Below, piece after piece: positions 54,441-63,225 of a DNA stretch of 64,000 nt (positions within the stretch are counted from its first letter, which is position 1; each line of letters starts with the position of its first letter). The stretch spans positions 5,022,001 to 5,086,000 of the forward strand of contig CP082230.1 in assembly GCA_019856515.1 (NCBI GenBank). The letters are read 5' to 3'. The notes under the pieces were generated by a model, which did not search any database, was not told where the DNA came from, and was given only the letters and a program-made list of their open reading frames with translations. A program made the position numbers and the translations under genes. Origin of the DNA: Prolixibacteraceae bacterium (GTDB lineage: Bacteria; Bacteroidota; Bacteroidia; Bacteroidales; Prolixibacteraceae).

Positions 54441-55508
54441 ATGTTAGTTTATTATTTATTTTTTGTAATTCTTGTTATTGTTTTTTTTATCGAAAAAAAA
54501 ATTGATTCTAGAAGAATTCTGTACTCTATGAGTATTATTCTTTTTTCTGTTTTGCTCGGCTTTAGAGATTCAACAGTAGGAAATGATACTAGCAGGTATC
54601 TGGATATTTATAATTCATTTGAGTATATTGATTTTAATAAAAGTGAATATGGATACGATATATTACAATATATTGGGAAAAGTATAGGTTTAGAATTTTA
54701 TTCATATAATTTAGTGTTGTCGATATTTATATCCATATCATTTTTGTTTTTTTTTAATAAATATTCGACAAATTTATTGCTTTGTATATTTCTACATATA
54801 ACAATTGGTTTATTTGCTATGAGTATGTCAGGAATACGTCAAACCTTAGCTGTTTGTTTAGGTATGCTAGCTTTTGATCTCATTAATGAGAAAAGAAATA
54901 TATTAGCAATGTTATTGTTATACATGGCATTTACAATTCATAATTCTTCTATTATAGTTTGTTTGCCTTATCTTTTATTTGTTTTAAGTAGAAAGAAGAC
55001 TAAATTAAAGTATATATCATATCTTTTGCTTTCCTTGATTCCATTCTTTTTTCTATTACCATTACTTGTTCGAAATGTCGATTTGTTTTTACCTCAGAGA
55101 TACTTAAATGGGATCGATGTTTATAAGGAATTTAATTCAATTAGTCCAATGTTAATTATCTCATGGGGAGTATTATTACTATTGTCATATTGTTTGGTTT
55201 TGTTTAAAATATCTGTCGTTAAATATAATTATTTGATTCAAATCTTTTTTATATTATCTATTTTTCATTGTTATATGATGTTGCTAGGTTTGGAAATGGT
55301 TCACTTATCAAGACTATCATATTATTTTAGGCCATATTTAATTGTTTTGATAGTTCTAGTCATAGATAAAATTCCAAATCTTTCTTTTCGACTAGTAACT
55401 TATTCTATCTTATTTATATTGTCGTTATATCAATTTGTAGTTTATATTCCTAATAGTGCTTTGAAAATTGATAAGTACTTATTTATTTCAGAATCCTTTT
55501 TGTTTTAA
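54441..55508 (+). CDS. wzy: EpsG/Wzy-type polysaccharide polymerase
   Basis: 355 aa with 9-10 membrane helices and the EpsG-family hallmarks: early GFRDSTVGNDTSRYLDIYNS (about 42-61) and SGIRQTLAVCLGMLAF (about 129-144). Predicted to polymerise lipid-linked repeat units in the periplasm. From this gene on, the DNA becomes visibly more AT-rich than the upstream kinase genes, common for the strain-specific core of capsule loci. Confidence 0.88.
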   Translation: MLVYYLFFVILVIVFFIEKKIDSRRILYSMSIILFSVLLGFRDSTVGNDTSRYLDIYNSFEYIDFNKSEYGYDILQYIGKSIGLEFYSYNLVLSIFISISFLFFFNKYSTNLLLCIFLHITIGLFAMSMSGIRQTLAVCLGMLAFDLINEKRNILAMLLLYMAFTIHNSSIIVCLPYLLFVLSRKKTKLKYISYLLLSLIPFFFLLPLLVRNVDLFLPQRYLNGIDVYKEFNSISPMLIISWGVLLLLSYCLVLFKISVVKYNYLIQIFFILSIFHCYMMLLGLEMVHLSRLSYYFRPYLIVLIVLVIDKIPNLSFRLVTYSILFILSLYQFVVYIPNSALKIDKYLFISESFLF

Positions 55509-55566
55509 TGTGAGATAATTAACAATAAATAGATCATTTTATGAGACTATTTGTAATATATATATA

Positions 55567-56754
55567 ATGAATGTTGTTAAAAAAATAGTTTTTATGCATC
55601 ACACTAATATTATTGGTGGAGGTTCTTTAAGCTTATTTGATATTATTGATTGTTTGTCCGATACAAATTATAGTCCGCATGTTGTTTTTCCGAAATCAAA
55701 TTCTGCCAGTAGTTATTTAAAAAGCAAATGTTTAGATGATAGTTATGAATATACAGAAGTTGATTGTCCATTCATAACTCTTTCAAATTTTAATGGAGGT
55801 CCAAATTTGATTTTTATGTTGTTTAAATTTCTGCGGAATATTTTCTTTGTGTTCAAGTGGAATAAATTAATTCGAAACATGAATGAGGAAATATTCGTTT
55901 TGAATAGTATTGTTCAGGTTCCTTTGGTTTTATTACTCAAGTATCATAATAAGAAAGTAATATGTTGTGTGAGAGAAACTAAACAAGAAAGAAGGGGCAT
56001 CGTGAATTTATTAATGTCTCGTTTATTGGATATGTGTGACTGTGTAACATTTCTAACTAAATTTGATATGTTAAATTGGTCTTTGATTAAAGCTGATACT
56101 TATATCCTCCCTGATATTGTTAATCTTAAATATTCCAATATTGAGCAGAGGGGTACTAGTAAATCATTTAATAGAGATTCGTTAACTTTGCTTTATACTG
56201 GTGGAGCTAATTATTTAAAAGGTTATGATGTATTGTTAGAGTCTCTTACGTATCTAAATATTAAGTTAAATGTTGTTGTTTGTGGAGTGATACCTCCAAA
56301 GATTAATTTGAGGTTCATTATTTTACGAACACAGCTGTATTTGTTTCATGTAAAATGCCAATCGTTAAAACTTCAGATTAACAAAAATATAAAAATTACT
56401 GTGTTTGGAAAAATGAGTAATGTGGAAGAATTAATAAATAAGTGTGATGTTATTGTCATTCCATTCAATATTGCTCATCAATCAAGAAATCTGTATGAAG
56501 CTGGATATTTTAAGAAACCAGTCATAATTTCTGATTTTACATGTTACGAGGATAATGTTATTGATGGGTTTAATTGTATTACATTTAATCCAAATGATCC
56601 TAGAGATTTAGCTGATAAAATCAGTTTGTTTTATTCAAAACCAACTGAAGAAGTTATACTTATGGGACAAAATAATCACAGTATGACAATTTCTAATCAT
56701 AATCATGAAACAGTGTCTAAATTATTTATTAATATTTTAAGTAATGTTGGTTAA
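55567..56754 (+). CDS. Glycosyltransferase family 4
   Basis: 395 aa GT-B enzyme. N-terminal HHTNIIGGGSLSLFDIIDCL donor/acceptor loop and central TLLYTGGANYLKGYDVLLESL; the C-terminal domain has CDVIVIPFNIAHQSRNLYEAGYFKKPVIISDF, where the usual E-x7-E loop is reduced. The stop overlaps the start of the flippase gene by 11 nt. Sugar unknown. Confidence 0.88.
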   Translation: MNVVKKIVFMHHTNIIGGGSLSLFDIIDCLSDTNYSPHVVFPKSNSASSYLKSKCLDDSYEYTEVDCPFITLSNFNGGPNLIFMLFKFLRNIFFVFKWNKLIRNMNEEIFVLNSIVQVPLVLLLKYHNKKVICCVRETKQERRGIVNLLMSRLLDMCDCVTFLTKFDMLNWSLIKADTYILPDIVNLKYSNIEQRGTSKSFNRDSLTLLYTGGANYLKGYDVLLESLTYLNIKLNVVVCGVIPPKINLRFIILRTQLYLFHVKCQSLKLQINKNIKITVFGKMSNVEELINKCDVIVIPFNIAHQSRNLYEAGYFKKPVIISDFTCYEDNVIDGFNCITFNPNDPRDLADKISLFYSKPTEEVILMGQNNHSMTISNHNHETVSKLFINILSNVG

Positions 56755-58156
56755 ATATCTTAGGTCGAACCAATCTCTAATTATTGTTTTATTAGCAATT
56801 GTGGCTCTTCCTATTTCGTATTTTAGGAATTGGCTTTTAGGTGATATTGGGGTTGATTATGTCTCAAAGTATGCAATATTTATTCTACTCTTAAATTTTG
56901 CAGCAACATTTTTTGTTTATGGCTCACCTACGGCATATTCAATATATATTCCAAATCTTTGTAAAACTGAGAAGAATAAATTTATAAAAACTTATTTCTA
57001 TTTATCGGCAGGTTTATCATGTTTTGGATTATTAATATTATTCCTATTAATCAAATATTCAAATGTTTTAGATAGTTATTATAGTCTGTTTCATAATAAT
57101 TTTATTCCAATTATTGTTTTTATACTATGTGCTGTCTTTTCCCAATTAATGATTTATGTTACTAATGGATTGAAAGATTATGTATTCTCTGCAATATTAT
57201 CAAATATACAAGTATATTTTATTGTAATTTGTTTGTCACTTATTTTGATTGGAAATAAACAAATTAATGCTTATGACTTTATGTTCATTTTCTTTTGTTC
57301 TACTTTTATGTTTATATTGATAGTAGGATCTGTTCGTATTAAATTCCAATCTATTTTATTAACTGAAGGGTATTGTTTTAATAAGCATTTTCTGAGACAA
57401 TCACTTTATATGTATTTGAGCTCAATTGTGTCTTATTTGTATGTATATATTGACCAGTTGTTTATAATTTCACGTTTTGAAAAATCAGATTTAGCTTATT
57501 ATTTCATGGTTTTTCAATTGTGTACACTCGTAAGTTTTATCCCTAAAAAATTAGTGCAATATTTCTTGACTAAATTTTCAATATTATCAAATAATATAAT
57601 TTCGATTACAAATTACTATATAAAACTTACGGACTTATCTATGTTTGTGTCCTTTTTAATTAGTGTATTATTAATATGTTTTAGATGGTATTTGTTTGAT
57701 TTTTTCCATATTAAGGATGGGGAATATTTTATTTTTAAAATTTTATTGCTTTCTAGTTTTATTTCCTCGGTGGGGATCCTAAATTCAACACTTATTCAGT
57801 CAAACGATCGCGGTAAGTTCGTTCTAATATCAAATTTTAGCCTTGTGTGTATTCAATTAATATTTGCATTATTATTGATTAGTGAATATCAGATAATAGG
57901 TTTATTATTGTCTCGTTTAATTGTAACTGTATTGGGCTTTTTGATAAATTATTGTTATTTGAGATTTATTTTATTGAAATGTAATAATTTTATTAACTGG
58001 GTTTCTTTCGTCTCCTACTTATCAATTTTATTTGTTTTACTTTCTATAGAAAGCAATAATACAATGATTATGACTATTGCTCTTTTATTAAGTACCACTA
58101 TAGGAGTTTTGCTATTAGGATATAAGAATATAATTAGTTTTATAAATAGATTTTAA
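56744..58156 (+). CDS. wzx: Polysaccharide flippase (Wzx)
   Basis: 470 aa with 12-14 membrane helices (LIIVLLAIVALPISYFRNWLLGDIGVDYVSKYAIFILLLNF at the start). The run of Asn/Ile/Leu-rich helices and the location between glycosyltransferases identify the repeat-unit flippase. Sequence differs from the flippase at 38118. Overlaps the preceding gene; the acyltransferase starts 1 nt after its stop. Confidence 0.88.
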   Translation: MLVKYLRSNQSLIIVLLAIVALPISYFRNWLLGDIGVDYVSKYAIFILLLNFAATFFVYGSPTAYSIYIPNLCKTEKNKFIKTYFYLSAGLSCFGLLILFLLIKYSNVLDSYYSLFHNNFIPIIVFILCAVFSQLMIYVTNGLKDYVFSAILSNIQVYFIVICLSLILIGNKQINAYDFMFIFFCSTFMFILIVGSVRIKFQSILLTEGYCFNKHFLRQSLYMYLSSIVSYLYVYIDQLFIISRFEKSDLAYYFMVFQLCTLVSFIPKKLVQYFLTKFSILSNNIISITNYYIKLTDLSMFVSFLISVLLICFRWYLFDFFHIKDGEYFIFKILLLSSFISSVGILNSTLIQSNDRGKFVLISNFSLVCIQLIFALLLISEYQIIGLLLSRLIVTVLGFLINYCYLRFILLKCNNFINWVSFVSYLSILFVLLSIESNNTMIMTIALLLSTTIGVLLLGYKNIISFINRF

Positions 58157-58157
58157 T

Positions 58158-58715
58158 ATGATTCGAATACTGAAAAAATATATTATTACAATACTTAATC
58201 TATTGTTCTTTATTAAGTTATCATTAATAAGATTTCTTGAAGTCTTAGGTGGTTTTTTTCCAGAGACAAGCTTGGGCTGTAAAATAAGAGGATGTATATA
58301 TCGACCATTTTTAAAGAACTGTGGTGCTAATTTTCAAGTTGCTTTAAATGTTAAGTTCGAAAACTTAAATAAAATTAATATTGGAAATAATGTATATGTA
58401 GGCTATGGTTCTTGGATAAATGGGCATAAAGATGGTGTTACTCTATGTGATGAAGTTATGCTAGGTCCATACGTTACTCTAGTTGCAAATAACCATAGTT
58501 TCTTGGACAATTCATATCGTTTTGGTAAAGGAAGTGGAGGTGAGATTAAAATAGGGAGTGGCACTTGGTTGGCTGCAAAATCAACAGTTACTGCTGGTGT
58601 TGTTATCGGTAAAGGAGTACTTGTTGGTGCTAATTCAGTTGTTACAAAAGACATTAAAGATAATTTTGTGGTAGGTGGAGTGCCTGCAAAAATGATAAGA
58701 ATAATAGAAAGATGA
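58158..58715 (+). CDS. Hexapeptide-repeat O-acetyltransferase (WcaF/LbH type)
   Basis: 185 aa. Left-handed beta-helix repeats run from about 70 to 170 (INIGNNVYVGYGSWINGHKDGV, GPYVTLVANNHSF, IKIGSGTWLAAKSTVTAGVVIGKGVLVGANSVVTKDI), ending with the VVGGVPAKMIRI signature of sugar acetyltransferases. The catalytic His is in NNHSF. A hydrophobic N-terminus (TILNLLFFIKLSLIRFL) suggests membrane association. Predicted to acetylate the repeat unit. The stop overlaps the next start by 4 nt. Confidence 0.9.
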   Translation: MIRILKKYIITILNLLFFIKLSLIRFLEVLGGFFPETSLGCKIRGCIYRPFLKNCGANFQVALNVKFENLNKINIGNNVYVGYGSWINGHKDGVTLCDEVMLGPYVTLVANNHSFLDNSYRFGKGSGGEIKIGSGTWLAAKSTVTAGVVIGKGVLVGANSVVTKDIKDNFVVGGVPAKMIRIIER

Positions 58716-59905
58716 TTGGACAAATAAAAAAAAGAATTTTAAAGTTAGTTCCTCTTGTTCATGTTAATAATTCTAGTCAAACTATTTATGAATGTTTACT
58801 TGGTTCTATTAAAATGTATCAAGTAACTAAGCAAGAGCTTTGGAAAGAACGTTGTGATAGATTACTGTCGATATTGATAGATATCCAATGTGATGATGGT
58901 GGTTTTGATATTGGATACGATTTTAATTTTGGATATAAACATAATAAGGGAGAGTCAACTTCACCTGAAATGATTTCATTAATTGCATTGTGTTTATATG
59001 CGAAAGAGTTTAATTATAGAAATGAATTGAGAGATAATGTTACTGCTTCTGTAAATTGGATAAAAGAACATTCTAGAGAAATATGTTCAGATATGTGGGC
59101 TATACCCTATGGTCCCCATTCTACAAATAATATTGTCGTTTATAATGGTACTTCTTTTGTTTGTTCTGCTTTGGGTGTATATCTCGGTGTTTATGGTAAG
59201 AATGATGAATCTTTAGTCGAAATATATGAGGGAATGATCAATTATCTGTATCATAATATGCATTCTGATGAAGATCTCGAAGATGAAAAGTTTTGGTATT
59301 ATAATGTTTCTAAAGAGAGTGATAAGATTGATTATTATCATCAAATGCAACAGGTAGAAGTACATAGTATTGCTAATTCGTTTATGCCATCTGATGTTCA
59401 AGAAAAGATAATTAAACAAGCTAGTCGCTTTATCCATAAAAAATGTCAAAGTAGTGGCTCAATTATTAACTACACAAATGACTCATCTTTTTCTAATAGA
59501 ATCCATGTCTGGGGTTTGTGTTCAGTTGCGAGCGGATTGGTCCATGCAAGTGCTTATGAAGATGATTTATCTATATCTTATAAAGATGAAGCTGTTCGTA
59601 TCTGGCAATTTATTATAAATAAGTCTTGGAATGGTCAATATTTTTCACCTATACTCGAAAATAATGGCGATGTATATGATTCTAGATTTTATGTTAGGAG
59701 TGATTCATGGGTTTTTAACTCATTGGCATCATTTTATTGTATCTCAGGAAAAGATCCTTTCTTATTACGTATAATTAATGATAGTTATCGTAAAATGGAA
59801 GAATGTAGTTTTTCTGGAATTGAAAATCACGCATCATCTATGCAAAGGCGTTTGGTTTTAAAATCAATTGATATATGTCTGAAGTTTTTAAGAAAAATAA
59901 AGTAA
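58712..59905 (+). CDS. Uncharacterised predicted helical-toroid protein in the capsule operon
   Basis: 397 aa, not recognised with certainty. Repeated helix pairs with aromatic-rich loops (DDGGFDIGYDFNFGYKHNKGESTSPEMISLIALCLY; RIHVWGLCSVASGLVHAS; NKSWNGQYFSPILENNGDVYDSRFYVRSDSWVFNSLASFYCISG) suggest an alpha/alpha-toroid fold as in six-hairpin glycosidases, epimerases or polysaccharide lyases. No signal peptide is visible, so it is likely cytoplasmic or membrane-associated. It overlaps both neighbours, so it is part of the operon. Possible roles: sugar modification, or a lyase/hydrolase trimming chains. Inference only. Confidence 0.6.
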   Translation: MIGQIKKRILKLVPLVHVNNSSQTIYECLLGSIKMYQVTKQELWKERCDRLLSILIDIQCDDGGFDIGYDFNFGYKHNKGESTSPEMISLIALCLYAKEFNYRNELRDNVTASVNWIKEHSREICSDMWAIPYGPHSTNNIVVYNGTSFVCSALGVYLGVYGKNDESLVEIYEGMINYLYHNMHSDEDLEDEKFWYYNVSKESDKIDYYHQMQQVEVHSIANSFMPSDVQEKIIKQASRFIHKKCQSSGSIINYTNDSSFSNRIHVWGLCSVASGLVHASAYEDDLSISYKDEAVRIWQFIINKSWNGQYFSPILENNGDVYDSRFYVRSDSWVFNSLASFYCISGKDPFLLRIINDSYRKMEECSFSGIENHASSMQRRLVLKSIDICLKFLRKIK

Positions 59906-61080
59906 TAGTAGCAAGCTTATATTATAAACCTTATTATGGTGGTGTTGAAAATTCATTGTATTATATATCAAAATCGCTTATTAGAAAAGGATGTGTTGTT
60001 GAAATACTAGCATCAAATAGGACTCCTTCTGGAGGTGTCATAAATGATTCTGTCGATGACATAATTAAAATCAATCGCTTTAAGTATCCCAGATATACAT
60101 TGTCGATTTTTAAACCATTGATGATAATACTTAGTGTTTTGTCAGCTTTAAATAGACTTAAAGTTGATAAAGATGCGATTATTTTATGTAGAAATCATTT
60201 AGTTGTGTTAGGATTTTATTTATATGGGATTAAGAATATTACTTATATCGTTCCAAGTTTGATTGATGGACTAGATACGAAGTTTAACAAGGATAATATT
60301 AGTTTTTTAGAATTAATTAAGAAAAGTTTAATTCAGTTTTTGATCGTTAGTCAGAGTATTGTAATTCAAAAAATAGCTTTTTCTTATTCACGTAAAATTG
60401 TTGTTTTTAGTAATATGATGAGAAATCAAATACTTTCAAAATATAATAGTGTTCGACCTAAAGTTAGTGTTATTTCACCAGGTGTTGATCGATCACGTTT
60501 CAATCGTCTTTCGTTAGATTTAGATTCAATTAATACTTGTGATAATCATAGGATAACTTTTCTCTGTATGGCTAGATTAGCTGAATCGAAAGGTTATAAC
60601 GATGTTGTTGATGCAATGGAGTTGTTAGATGAAGGTGTTTTGCATCGAATAAGAGTATTAATTGTAGGTGATGGACCAGAAAAGTTAAAGTTGGAGACAA
60701 AAGTTGAGAAGCTGAAACTTGGTAGTGTTATAAAATTCTATCCCTCTACTACTGAACCGGAAAAATATTATAAGATGTCTGATTATTTTTTTATGACATC
60801 TCGCTATGAATCTTTTGGACAAACTATCATTGAGTCTTTTTCTTCTGGAGTACCTGTATTAGCATATAATAGTGAATCTATAGATACAGCATCAAGTGAG
60901 ATTATATCTCATGGATATAACGGCTTTTTATGTGATTTGAATAATTATGATTTAGCAGCGCTCATATCTCGAGTCGTTTCTATTAGAAAACATGATAAAG
61001 AATTAATTAATCTAAATTGTATTGAAACTAGTAAAAAATATTCTTGGGATCGTTTTGTTGAAATGTGTATTAACTCTTAA
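59875..61080 (+). CDS. Glycosyltransferase family 4
   Basis: 401 aa GT-B enzyme. YYKPYYGGVENSLYYISKSL donor-loop region, VISPGVDRSRFN (middle strand), FLCMARLAESKGYNDVVDAMELL and the E-x7-E motif RYESFGQTIIESFSSGVPVLAYNS, typical of retaining GT4 transferases. It overlaps the preceding gene by 31 nt, an unusually large overlap, but no later methionine would preserve the first beta strand. Confidence 0.92.
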   Translation: MSEVFKKNKVIVASLYYKPYYGGVENSLYYISKSLIRKGCVVEILASNRTPSGGVINDSVDDIIKINRFKYPRYTLSIFKPLMIILSVLSALNRLKVDKDAIILCRNHLVVLGFYLYGIKNITYIVPSLIDGLDTKFNKDNISFLELIKKSLIQFLIVSQSIVIQKIAFSYSRKIVVFSNMMRNQILSKYNSVRPKVSVISPGVDRSRFNRLSLDLDSINTCDNHRITFLCMARLAESKGYNDVVDAMELLDEGVLHRIRVLIVGDGPEKLKLETKVEKLKLGSVIKFYPSTTEPEKYYKMSDYFFMTSRYESFGQTIIESFSSGVPVLAYNSESIDTASSEIISHGYNGFLCDLNNYDLAALISRVVSIRKHDKELINLNCIETSKKYSWDRFVEMCINS

Positions 61081-61092
61081 ATTAATATTGAT

Positions 61093-62199
61093 TTGAATTT
61101 ATTAGTCATAACTTCGATTGAATTTCCTAGTCCAACAGCTGGTGCAAATAGAATTATTTCATATTCAAAAGGACTAATTGAAGAGGGTTGTAGCATAAAT
61201 GTTCTTTCCGTTAGAAAAAAAACAATTTCTAATATTGATCGTAGAATCAAAATTATCAACACAGGTGGTAAATCACGTGGAATAATCTTATCATTATTAT
61301 CGATGTTTAAATATTTGTGTTCTAATAATTATGATTATTATTTGGTTGTGTCAAATAGTATAGTGTTAATCACTATAGTTAAACTGGCTTCATTAATTAA
61401 AAGGACTAAGATATTGATTGAGAAGAGTGAATTTCCCTTTGTTTTAATGAATTTGTCCTTGGTAGGTAAAATTTATTCAAAGTTTTATATTAGATATATA
61501 TATTCTTTATTTGATGGTATGGTTATTATGACAAAACCTCTTATTGAGTACTTCCAGGATAAAATTCCTAAAAAGACACAAATCTTTCATTTACCAATGA
61601 CTGTTGATTTTGAGCGGTTTGATTTGTGCCAAAGTGAAGATACAGATGAGAGATATATTGCATATTGTGGAAATATGTCTGGCAATAAAGATGGTGTATT
61701 AAACTTATTGGATTCTTTTGCATTATTTACGAAACATTATAAAGATATAAGGCTCAAATTAATTGGAGGTGCTACTATTGATGAATTAAATTCAATAAAA
61801 GAGTATGCAAAAGACCAAAAGAGAGTTGATTTTTATGGAGTTGCAGAGGCTTCTGAAATTCCACAACTTTTAAGTAGTGCAAAGCTTCTTGTATTGGCAC
61901 GACCAAATTCATTACAATCTTTAGGTGGTTTTCCAAGTAAATTAGGAGAATATCTTTCAACAGGTAATCCTGTTTTGGTTACTAAAGTGGGTGAAATTCC
62001 CAATTATTTAACTGATGGCGTTAATGCATTTTTGGTTGAACCTGATAATAATATTCTTTTTGCAAAAAAAATGATGTGGATTTTTGAAAATTATGAACTT
62101 GCTAAGAAGATAGGTTGTAATGGAAAAAAAATAGCAAAGACTACCTTTTCATATAAATCTAAATCAAAGGACTTTTTTGATTTCTTAACGAAGCTTTAG
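61093..62199 (+). CDS. Glycosyltransferase family 4
   Basis: 368 aa. FPSPTAGANRIISYSKGL at the N-terminus, IAYCGNMSGNKDGVLNLLDSFALF mid-strand and the C-terminal PNSLQSLGGFPSKLGEYLSTGNPVLVTKVGEIPNYL, a GT4 pattern with the second glutamate in GEYLSTG. There is no ATG at the start: the first in-frame candidates are TTG at 61093 and ATT at 61087, just after the upstream stop; both retain the first beta strand (NLLVITSIEF). Start is therefore uncertain. Confidence 0.85.
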   Translation: MNLLVITSIEFPSPTAGANRIISYSKGLIEEGCSINVLSVRKKTISNIDRRIKIINTGGKSRGIILSLLSMFKYLCSNNYDYYLVVSNSIVLITIVKLASLIKRTKILIEKSEFPFVLMNLSLVGKIYSKFYIRYIYSLFDGMVIMTKPLIEYFQDKIPKKTQIFHLPMTVDFERFDLCQSEDTDERYIAYCGNMSGNKDGVLNLLDSFALFTKHYKDIRLKLIGGATIDELNSIKEYAKDQKRVDFYGVAEASEIPQLLSSAKLLVLARPNSLQSLGGFPSKLGEYLSTGNPVLVTKVGEIPNYLTDGVNAFLVEPDNNILFAKKMMWIFENYELAKKIGCNGKKIAKTTFSYKSKSKDFFDFLTKL

Positions 62200-62202
62200 T
62201 AT

Positions 62203-63222
62203 ATGTTTAAAGATAAAACCTTATTAATTACTGGTGGGACAGGTTCTTTTGGTAATGCTGTTCTAAATAGATTCCTCGATACAGATATTAAAGAGATTCG
62301 CATTTTCTCTCGAGATGAAAAAAAGCAGCATGATATGCGAGTGGCATTAAATAATTCAAAGGTAAAATTTTATATTGGTAATGTTCGAGACTATAGAAGT
62401 ATTGAATTGGCAATGCAAGGAGTGGATTACGTATTTCATGCAGCAGCTTTGAAACAAGTACCTTCCTGTGAATTTTTTCCATTAGAAGCTACTGAAACCA
62501 ATGTTGTTGGTACGGATAATGTGATACGTTGTGCTGTAGCAAATAAAGTGAAACGAGTTATCTGTTTGAGCACAGATAAGGCTGCCTACCCAATTAATGC
62601 TATGGGGATATCCAAGGCTCTGATGGAAAAAGTGGCTGTAGCAGCATCTCGTAATATTCCTGAAGGAGGAACAACTGTATGTCTGACACGCTATGGTAAT
62701 GTGATGGCATCTAGAGGATCTGTGATCCCCCTTTTTGTGGATCAAATTCAAAATAATCAACCTTTGACTGTTACTGATCCAGAGATGACTCGTTACCTGA
62801 TGAGCTTAGACGAAGCGGTAGATTTGGTTCTGTTTGCTTTTAAAAATGGAGAACAAGGGGATCTTTTTGTTCAAAAAGCTCCTGCTTCTACTGTTGGTGA
62901 TTTAGCTCAAGCTGTGAAAGAACTTTTCAATTATAACCAAGATGTTAAGGTGATTGGGACACGTCATGGGGAGAAGTTGTATGAGACGCTATGTACTCGT
63001 GAAGAGATGGCAAAAGCTGAGGATTTAGGAGAGTTCTTTCGTATTCCAGCGGATAACAGAGATTTGAATTACAGGAAATATTTTGCGGATGGTGACCATA
63101 AAACATCTGCTTTGGAAGATTATAATTCCCATAATACGGATAGATTGAATATAGAAGGGGTAAAAGATAAATTATTGTCTCTGTCATTTGTTCAAGATGC
63201 CATTAACAATAAAGAGCAATAG
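62203..63222 (+). CDS. capE: UDP-GlcNAc 4,6-dehydratase/5-epimerase (CapE/FnlA-like)
   Basis: 339 aa extended SDR. TGGTGSFGNAVLNRFLD nucleotide-binding motif, FSRDEKKQHDMR, HAAALKQVPSCEFFPLEATETNVVG, and the catalytic region STDKAAYPINAMGISKALMEK, where the usual Tyr-x3-Lys reads Met-x3-Lys, as in the CapE type. First enzyme of the UDP-N-acetyl-L-fucosamine pathway: dehydrates UDP-GlcNAc and inverts C5. It starts 3 nt after the glycosyltransferase stop and is followed by the CapF-like gene. Its base composition is closer to the conserved genes than to the preceding AT-rich transferases. Confidence 0.93.
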   Translation: MFKDKTLLITGGTGSFGNAVLNRFLDTDIKEIRIFSRDEKKQHDMRVALNNSKVKFYIGNVRDYRSIELAMQGVDYVFHAAALKQVPSCEFFPLEATETNVVGTDNVIRCAVANKVKRVICLSTDKAAYPINAMGISKALMEKVAVAASRNIPEGGTTVCLTRYGNVMASRGSVIPLFVDQIQNNQPLTVTDPEMTRYLMSLDEAVDLVLFAFKNGEQGDLFVQKAPASTVGDLAQAVKELFNYNQDVKVIGTRHGEKLYETLCTREEMAKAEDLGEFFRIPADNRDLNYRKYFADGDHKTSALEDYNSHNTDRLNIEGVKDKLLSLSFVQDAINNKEQ

Positions 63223-63225
63223 ATT

